Source: JBAZOD01 sp041648955 (GTDB lineage: Bacteria; Patescibacteriota; Patescibacteriia; Patescibacteriales; JAQTRU01). Taken from it: a DNA stretch of 16,167 nucleotides. The notes below the pieces were generated by a model. It was not told the origin of the DNA and searched no databases. It was given only the letters and a program-made list of their open reading frames with translations. The stretch's first letter is position 1. The number at the start of each line of letters is the position of its first letter. Shown one piece after another: positions 12,281-16,167 of the stretch. The DNA lies in the NCBI GenBank assembly GCA_041648955.1, contig JBAZOD010000018.1:1-16167 (forward strand), given 5' to 3'. A program made the translations under genes and the position numbers.

Positions 12281-12374
12281 GCAGGCGTAGCTCAGTCGGC
12301 AGAGCATCTTCTAAAAAAGGAGTTTTTTTCTCCTATAACGAAGAAGGTCTCAGGTTCAAATCCTGCCGCCTGCT
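12281..12374 (+). tRNA. tRNA with 21-nt excess in the anticodon loop, isotype unresolved
   Basis: All arms but the anticodon loop are canonical: acceptor GCAGGCG/CGCCTGC, D-stem GCTC/GAGC, anticodon stem TCTTC/GAAGA (12307-12311 with 12340-12344), five-base variable loop AGGTC, T-loop TTCAAAT, discriminator T12374. The loop is 28 nt (12312-12339) and holds a hairpin AGGAG-T7-CTCCT (12318-12334). Removing 21 nt (12313-12333) would leave TTATAAC, anticodon ATA, which does not suit a short-variable-arm tRNA. Alternatively the T7 loop is read in place, giving anticodon TTT (Lys) on an elongated arm. It could also be a non-decoding tRNA-like RNA. Confidence 0.7.
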
Positions 12375-12382
12375 AAAACAAT

Positions 12383-12407
12383 CCCTTGGTTTTCCCGAGG
12401 GTTTTTT
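12383..12407 (+). terminator. Terminator of the tRNA unit
   Basis: 7-bp stem CCCTTGG (12383-12389) with CCGAGGG (12395-12401, one G-T), 5-nt loop, then T6. Ends 33 nt after the last tRNA. The remaining 12408-12493 shows nothing recognisable. Confidence 0.85.
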
Positions 12408-12493
12408 ATTGTCTGCCTCTTTTCTTTTTTTAAATAAGGGTCTATGATTTTGGCAAATAAAAGTCACTTTTATCAATCAATATCTCTTTGTTT

Positions 12494-13102
12494 ATGAACG
12501 GCGAAAACAATTTTAATAATTATAATTTTGAGGAAAAGGAAGAAAAAGCGGAAAATCGGTCAAATGAAGCTGAAAATTTTGATTTTCCCAATTCTCCGGA
12601 AATTGATGGTTTTTCGGAAAAAAACGGCAAGGGTTGGTGGGTATTATCCATCATCTTTCTGATTCTTATTATTCTTGGCGCTTATTGGCTTATTTATGAA
12701 AACAAAGAAGAAATCGGCAATAATTTAAATCAGGAAGAAAAAACAGAAGATCAGGAAATAAATAAAGAAATTTTTTCTTCGCTTCTTAAAGTTGAAAATC
12801 AATCTTCCGGCGCTTCCGTTTCCGTCTTCTCCGTTTCGCTTTCCGCTCCTTCTTGGATTGTTATTCGGGAAGATTCGGATGGAAAAATGGGAAATATCTT
12901 AGGCGCTCTTTGGCTTCCACAAGGTTTTCATGAAAACGAAACGGTTGAGCTTTTAAGAGAAACTGAGCCCGGTAGTAGATATTACGCTCTTATTTTTTCC
13001 GACGATGGCGATAAAAAATTTGTTCGTGAAACCGACCTTCCTTTGAAAGATGACAACGGGGAAATGATTGTTTCTGAATTTAAAACCTTGTCCGAAAATT
13101 AA
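12494..13102 (+). CDS. Membrane-anchored protein with DUF7282-like extracytoplasmic domain
   Basis: 202 aa from ATG 12494 (a TTG two codons earlier also fits). Residues 1-46 are acidic and Asn-rich and cytoplasmic, 47-67 form one membrane segment (GWWVLSIIFLILIILGAYW), and a charged Glu/Lys linker runs to about 95. Residues 97-198 match the DUF7282 pattern as I remember it: VSLSAPSWIVIREDSDGKMGNIL, LWLPQGFHENETVEL, then YALIFSDDGDKKF and DLPLKDDNG. This beta-sandwich-like domain is common in archaeal and CPR surface proteins, function unknown. Own transcription unit, bounded by terminators on both sides. No Shine-Dalgarno. Confidence 0.8.
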   Translation: MNGENNFNNYNFEEKEEKAENRSNEAENFDFPNSPEIDGFSEKNGKGWWVLSIIFLILIILGAYWLIYENKEEIGNNLNQEEKTEDQEINKEIFSSLLKVENQSSGASVSVFSVSLSAPSWIVIREDSDGKMGNILGALWLPQGFHENETVELLRETEPGSRYYALIFSDDGDKKFVRETDLPLKDDNGEMIVSEFKTLSEN

Positions 13103-13109
13103 CTTTTTT

Positions 13110-13141
13110 AAAACCGCTCCGACCCTGGTCGGAGCGGTTTT
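13110..13141 (+). terminator. Terminator after the DUF7282-like gene
   Basis: 14-bp perfect stem (13110-13123 with 13128-13141), 4-nt loop, ending in TTTT then GATTT. Long and stable, short T-run. Confidence 0.78.
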
Positions 13142-13145
13142 GATT

Positions 13146-13154
13146 TGTTATGCT
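13146..13154 (+). promoter_or_regulatory. Extended -10 promoter, near-leaderless
   Basis: TG, one base, TATGCT. Predicted start near 13161, about 5 nt before the ATG at 13166. No clear -35, and the site touches the preceding terminator. Confidence 0.45.
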
Positions 13155-13165
13155 TTTATAAAAGT

Positions 13166-14716
13166 ATGTTTCTTTTGAAAAATAAACGTTTTGAGCTTTT
13201 TCTTGTTTTTTTCTTTTTTCTCCTTCTCTCCGGTTTGGTCGTTTTTTCCAATAGTAAAATTTTTGATTACGATTCTCTTTACCATTTTAAACACGCTTTT
13301 GTTTATCGTTCGGAAGGAATCGCTTTTTCTGATTTTCCCTGGGTTCAATTTTCTTCCATTAATTCTTTAAAATCCGATATCTGGTATGGTTTTCATCTTC
13401 TTCTCATTCCTTTTTCTTTTTTTTCCGACCCCTTTTTTGGCATACGTCTTTCTTCTGTTTTCTTTTCCGCTTTTCTTTTTTCGTCCTTTTTCTTCGTTCT
13501 TAAATCTTTACGGGTAAAATTCTCCTTCTTTTTCTCTTTTCTTCTTTTCTTTTCTTCTGGCGATTTTCTTTTTCGGGCTAATATGAGTCGTCCCCACACT
13601 CTTACTTTGGCTCTTTTTGCTCTCCTCCTTCTTTTTTTAGCCGATGAATCTTTCGGGAAAGCTTTTTTTGTTTCCTTTTTCATTTCCTTTCTCCATGCTT
13701 CTTTGTTCTGGGTTTCTTTTTTGATATTTTTTATTGTTTTCGGAATAAAACTCTGGCAGGAAAAAAAAGTTGATTGGTTGGGTGGTCTTTCTGTTTTTCT
13801 CGGCTCTTGCCTCGGTTTTCTCCTTCGTCCGAATCCTTTTGGCTCTCTTAAGCTTGTCTATATTCAGATTGTTGATTTATTTCTTGCTAAACAAATTGGC
13901 GCTCCTCTTAAATTCGGCCGCGAGCTTGTTCCTCTGACTTTTTCCGACGTTTATTTTCAATTTCTTCCTCTCTTCTTTGTTTTTCTTCTTGTTATTTTTT
14001 TCTTTTTTAAATTTATTCTTAATAGCGGCTCTTTCGATAAAATAAAACCGGCTGAAAAAACGGTTTTTTTATCTTCGATCTTTCTGTCTGTTATTTTTCT
14101 TCTCCTTTCTTTCTTTGTGGCCAGGCGTTCTAATGACTTCTTCTCTGTCTTTATCGTTATTTCTGCGGCCCTTGGTTTTTCTTTCTCCTTTAAAGAAAAC
14201 TGGCATTTTTCTTTTAAAGCTTCTATTTTTTCTCTTGCTTTCGTTTTTCTTCTTGTCTTTTCCGCTCGCAGCCTTTATGTCGTTTCTTTATTCGTGGAAA
14301 ATTCAGAACCGGCCGAGAAATTCAAAGAAGTAAGCTTATGGCTTAAAGACAACTCTAAAAAAGGGGAAATTGTTTTCAATTCTTATTGGGATAATTTTCC
14401 CAATCTCTTTTTTTGGAATGACGATAATTATTACATCGGCGGCATGGACCCGATTTTTCAATATGCTTTCAGTGAAAATCTTTTCTGGAAAAATTATTTT
14501 ATCGCTTATCGGGGGGAGCCTTTCACTTGCGGTTCCATTCGTTGCACTAAAGAAATGGTTGAGGATGTTTATCCTGTTTTAAAAAATGATTTCCGCGCCT
14601 CTTATCTTGTCTTGGAATATCGCCGCAGTCCGAATTTTATTAAAAACATTGAAAGTTTGTCCGGTTTTGAAAAAGTTTTTTCGACCGACAAAGAAGTTGT
14701 TTATAAAATTAATTGA
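13166..14716 (+). CDS. Multi-pass membrane protein, GT-C glycosyltransferase-like
   Basis: 516 aa with about ten hydrophobic segments in the first 370 residues, then a soluble C-terminal domain (about 375-516). The first loop carries acidic and His residues in the GT-C position (DYDSLYH, 34-40), and later loops have MSRPHT (140-145) and LRPNP (220-224), consistent with a lipid-phosphosugar-dependent glycosyltransferase of the PMT/ArnT/STT3 superfamily. The C-terminal domain contains NSYWDNFPNLFFW, GGMDP and a Cys pair (CGSIRC). Donor and acceptor are unknown; a protein or lipid glycan role at the membrane is inferred. Very T/C-rich, as expected from Phe/Leu/Ser codons. The superoxide dismutase starts 7 bp after the stop (TGA followed at once by TAA). 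Confidence 0.72.
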   Translation: MFLLKNKRFELFLVFFFFLLLSGLVVFSNSKIFDYDSLYHFKHAFVYRSEGIAFSDFPWVQFSSINSLKSDIWYGFHLLLIPFSFFSDPFFGIRLSSVFFSAFLFSSFFFVLKSLRVKFSFFFSFLLFFSSGDFLFRANMSRPHTLTLALFALLLLFLADESFGKAFFVSFFISFLHASLFWVSFLIFFIVFGIKLWQEKKVDWLGGLSVFLGSCLGFLLRPNPFGSLKLVYIQIVDLFLAKQIGAPLKFGRELVPLTFSDVYFQFLPLFFVFLLVIFFFFKFILNSGSFDKIKPAEKTVFLSSIFLSVIFLLLSFFVARRSNDFFSVFIVISAALGFSFSFKENWHFSFKASIFSLAFVFLLVFSARSLYVVSLFVENSEPAEKFKEVSLWLKDNSKKGEIVFNSYWDNFPNLFFWNDDNYYIGGMDPIFQYAFSENLFWKNYFIAYRGEPFTCGSIRCTKEMVEDVYPVLKNDFRASYLVLEYRRSPNFIKNIESLSGFEKVFSTDKEVVYKIN

Positions 14717-14723
14717 TAAAAAT

Positions 14724-15332
14724 ATGGAAAAATACATTCTTCCGAAACTTTCTTACGATTACAATTCTCTCGAGCCCAATTTTGATGCTCGCACTATGGA
14801 AATTCATCATTTAAAACATCATCAAGCTTATCTCGACAAGCTTAATGCTTCGCTTGAAAAATATCCTGATCTTTTTAAAAAATCGATAGAAACTCTTCTT
14901 ATTGATCTTAATAATGTCTCTGAAGACATCCGTCTTTCTGTAAGAAATAATGGCGGCGGTTTCTATCACCATTCTTTATTTTGGAGTTTTTTGAGTCCTT
15001 CTGGCGGAGGGGACCCCCCCCTCTCTTTTAAAAATATTCTCGCTTCTTCCTTCGGTAGCTTTGAACTGTTCAAAGAAAAGTTTTCTTCCGCTGCTTTGAA
15101 TCAGTTTGGCAGCGGTTGGGCTTGGCTTGTTGAAAAAGATGGTTTTCTTGATATTATCTCTACTCCTAATCAGGATAGTCCGGTTTCTTCCGGTTTTAAA
15201 ATAATAATTGGTTTGGATGTTTGGGAGCATTCTTATTATTTGAACTATCAGAATCGTCGATCCGACTATATTGCTGCTTGGTGGAATCTTGTAAACTGGT
15301 CTGAGGCCGAAAAAAGATTTAATGGAAAATAA
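14724..15332 (+). CDS. sodA: Superoxide dismutase, Fe/Mn family, Mn-like
   Basis: Converts superoxide to peroxide and oxygen. 202 aa, the family size. Ligands are H28 (in MEIHHLKHHQAY), H83 (HHSLFW), D165 and H169 (DVWEH), with gateway Y36 and the second-shell Gln of TPNQD (Q150), which favours the Mn form. The segment before H83 reads GGGFYHH, where GGHxNH is typical, so F80 and H82 replace His and Asn; the effect on metal choice is unknown. A run of eight C (15014-15021) codes for part of GGGDPPL; the frame aligns through it. ATG 14724 is chosen because the family N-terminus (YILPKLSYDYNSLEP) begins there. Likely co-transcribed with the gene upstream. Confidence 0.93.
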   Translation: MEKYILPKLSYDYNSLEPNFDARTMEIHHLKHHQAYLDKLNASLEKYPDLFKKSIETLLIDLNNVSEDIRLSVRNNGGGFYHHSLFWSFLSPSGGGDPPLSFKNILASSFGSFELFKEKFSSAALNQFGSGWAWLVEKDGFLDIISTPNQDSPVSSGFKIIIGLDVWEHSYYLNYQNRRSDYIAAWWNLVNWSEAEKRFNGK

Positions 15333-15380
15333 ATATCTTTAAATGTGTTTTCTGCGGATAAATTTTCCGAATTATTTTTC

Positions 15381-15389
15381 TGATTTAAT
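15381..15389 (+). promoter_or_regulatory. Extended -10 promoter of dus, near-leaderless
   Basis: TG, one base, TTTAAT; predicted start about 15396, 3 nt before the ATG. The other bases of 15333-15398 show only a weak GGATAAATTTTCC-type inverted stretch. Confidence 0.5.
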
Positions 15390-15398
15390 TTTTTCTCT

Positions 15399-16167
15399 AT
15401 GAAGTTTGGTTTTTGGAAAAAACTTAAAAAACCGATTTTCTCTCTCGCCCCTATGGCTGATGTCACCGATTCTGCCTTCCGGGAGACAATTTTAAAATTC
15501 GGCCGTCCCGCCGTCCTTTTTACTTGGTTTGTTTCCGCTGATGGCCTCGCTTCTGTTGGCAAAAAAAATCTGTTAAGGGATCTTTTTTTTGTTAAAAAAG
15601 AGCGTCCTCTTGTCGCTCAGATTTTCGGCGCGAATCCTGAAAGTTTTCCCGCCGCCGTGAAAATAATAAAAGATCTTGGCTTTGATGGCGTTGATATCAA
15701 TATGGGCTGCCCCGAAAAGAAAATTATGAAACAGGGCGCGGGCGCCGCTTTGATTGATAATCCTAGCTTGGCGGAAAAAATAATTTCGGCTACCGTCTCC
15801 AGCTCCGGCCGTCTTCCTGTTTCCGTCAAAACCCGCCTCGGCAACAAAACCATTTCCGCTTCTTGGATAAAATTTTTGGCTAAAACCGGCATCGCCGCTT
15901 TAACTCTTCACGGCCGTCTTGCGAAAGACGATTCCAAATATCCGGCCGATTGGAATGAAATAAAAAAAGCCGCCGCTTTCGCTAAAAAAATAAATCCGCG
16001 CCTTCTTGTGTTCGGCAACGGCGATGTCAAAAATCTGGAAGAAGCAAAAATCAAAGCCGAACTTTATCATTTGGATGGCATTATGCTTGGTCGCGCCGTT
16101 TTCGGCAATCCTTGGCTTTTTAACGAAAAAATCAAAAAGGAAAATCTCCCGCCGGAAAAAATCGTTC
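15399..16167 (+). CDS. dus: tRNA-dihydrouridine synthase, 5' part
   Basis: Flavoenzyme that reduces uridines in the tRNA D-loop with NADPH. 256 codons are visible and the frame is open at the right edge; full-length Dus proteins are about 310-350 aa, so the C-terminal helical tRNA-binding domain is mostly missing. FMN-barrel features in order: APMADVTDSAFR (17-28), QIFGANPE (74-81), DINMGCPEKKI (99-109, catalytic acid Cys104), VKTRLG (143-148, K144), LHGR (170-173), GNGDV (206-210) and GIMLGRAVFGNPW (227-239). DusA/B/C subtype cannot be fixed without the tail; the sequence looks closest to DusB. No Shine-Dalgarno. With cca it forms part of the tRNA-maturation content of the window. Confidence 0.92.
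   Translation, partial: MKFGFWKKLKKPIFSLAPMADVTDSAFRETILKFGRPAVLFTWFVSADGLASVGKKNLLRDLFFVKKERPLVAQIFGANPESFPAAVKIIKDLGFDGVDINMGCPEKKIMKQGAGAALIDNPSLAEKIISATVSSSGRLPVSVKTRLGNKTISASWIKFLAKTGIAALTLHGRLAKDDSKYPADWNEIKKAAAFAKKINPRLLVFGNGDVKNLEEAKIKAELYHLDGIMLGRAVFGNPWLFNEKIKKENLPPEKIV

Noticed and set aside
12312..12339. Group I intron or archaeal-type intron in the tRNA
   Set aside because: 21 nt is far too short for a group I core, and bulge-helix-bulge splicing is not expected in bacteria; kept as an unexplained expansion.
12113..12447. Frames of 64 and 91 codons on opposite strands
   Set aside because: They are translations of the tRNA-Val and neighbouring tRNA genes.
13393..13683. 96-codon Lys/Arg-rich minus-strand frame
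   Set aside because: It is the reverse complement of T/C-rich membrane-protein codons, with no start signals.
11544..14716. UGA recoded as glycine
   Set aside because: At 11544 reading through TGA enters the terminator, and the 14714 TGA is followed at once by TAA; both fit an ordinary stop.
14586..14723. Long N-terminal extension of the superoxide dismutase
   Set aside because: It overlaps the upstream gene in another frame, and the conserved family N-terminus begins at 14724.

Overview
The window looks like chromosomal DNA from a streamlined bacterium of the candidate phyla radiation (Patescibacteria, probably a Parcubacteria-type lineage). The reasons are AT-rich, T/C-rich coding style, short intergenic gaps, no CCA encoded in any of the five tRNA genes, a cofactor-dependent nucleotide metabolism with no sign of cofactor synthesis, half-size transporters, and a secreted cysteine-repeat protein of a kind I associate with these genomes. 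TGA acts as a normal stop in at least one gene (end of the 11544-11831 gene), so UGA recoding as in SR1/Gracilibacteria is unlikely. The lineage assignment is inference from style, not from a marker gene.

Layout: (1) 1-3379: the 3' part of a class II, adenosylcobalamin-dependent ribonucleotide reductase, a small minus-strand gene, a corrinoid adenosyltransferase that would make the reductase's cofactor, and a half-size EamA transporter. (2) 3386-4913: a minus-strand PurF-like protein with intact phosphoribosyltransferase and Fe-S residues but a glutaminase domain lacking its nucleophile. (3) 5035-5758: tRNA-Lys followed by an unusual repeat block and a small minus-strand gene. (4) 5797-8170: two envelope genes, the second a six-repeat cysteine-rich secreted protein. 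(5) 8189-8463: tRNA-Arg followed by a second copy of the same repeat, bracketed by a 20-bp duplication of the tRNA 3' end. (6) 8464-11831: methyltransferase, CCA-adding enzyme, a 55-codon ORF, a small Cys/His protein, dUTPase and another small minus-strand protein. (7) 11869-12407: tRNA-Pro (minus) with a partial duplicate, then tRNA-Val and a tRNA gene with a 21-nt excess in its anticodon loop. (8) 12494-16167: an anchored DUF7282-like protein, a GT-C-like membrane protein, a superoxide dismutase and the start of a tRNA-dihydrouridine synthase.

Functional links: NrdJ, the adenosyltransferase and dUTPase together support deoxynucleotide supply dependent on salvaged corrinoid. The CCA-adding enzyme is needed by every tRNA here. 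The most unusual signal is around the tRNAs: tRNA-Lys and tRNA-Arg are each followed by a near-identical 57-bp noncoding repeat that begins with an inverted copy of the adjacent tRNA's T-arm, tRNA-Arg has an att-like duplication, tRNA-Pro has a duplicated 5' half, and one tRNA carries an expanded anticodon arm. A second theme is that all five minus-strand genes (four of them small) have Shine-Dalgarno sites, most with sigma-70 type promoters, whereas most plus-strand housekeeping genes have a -10 box close to the start codon and no visible Shine-Dalgarno.
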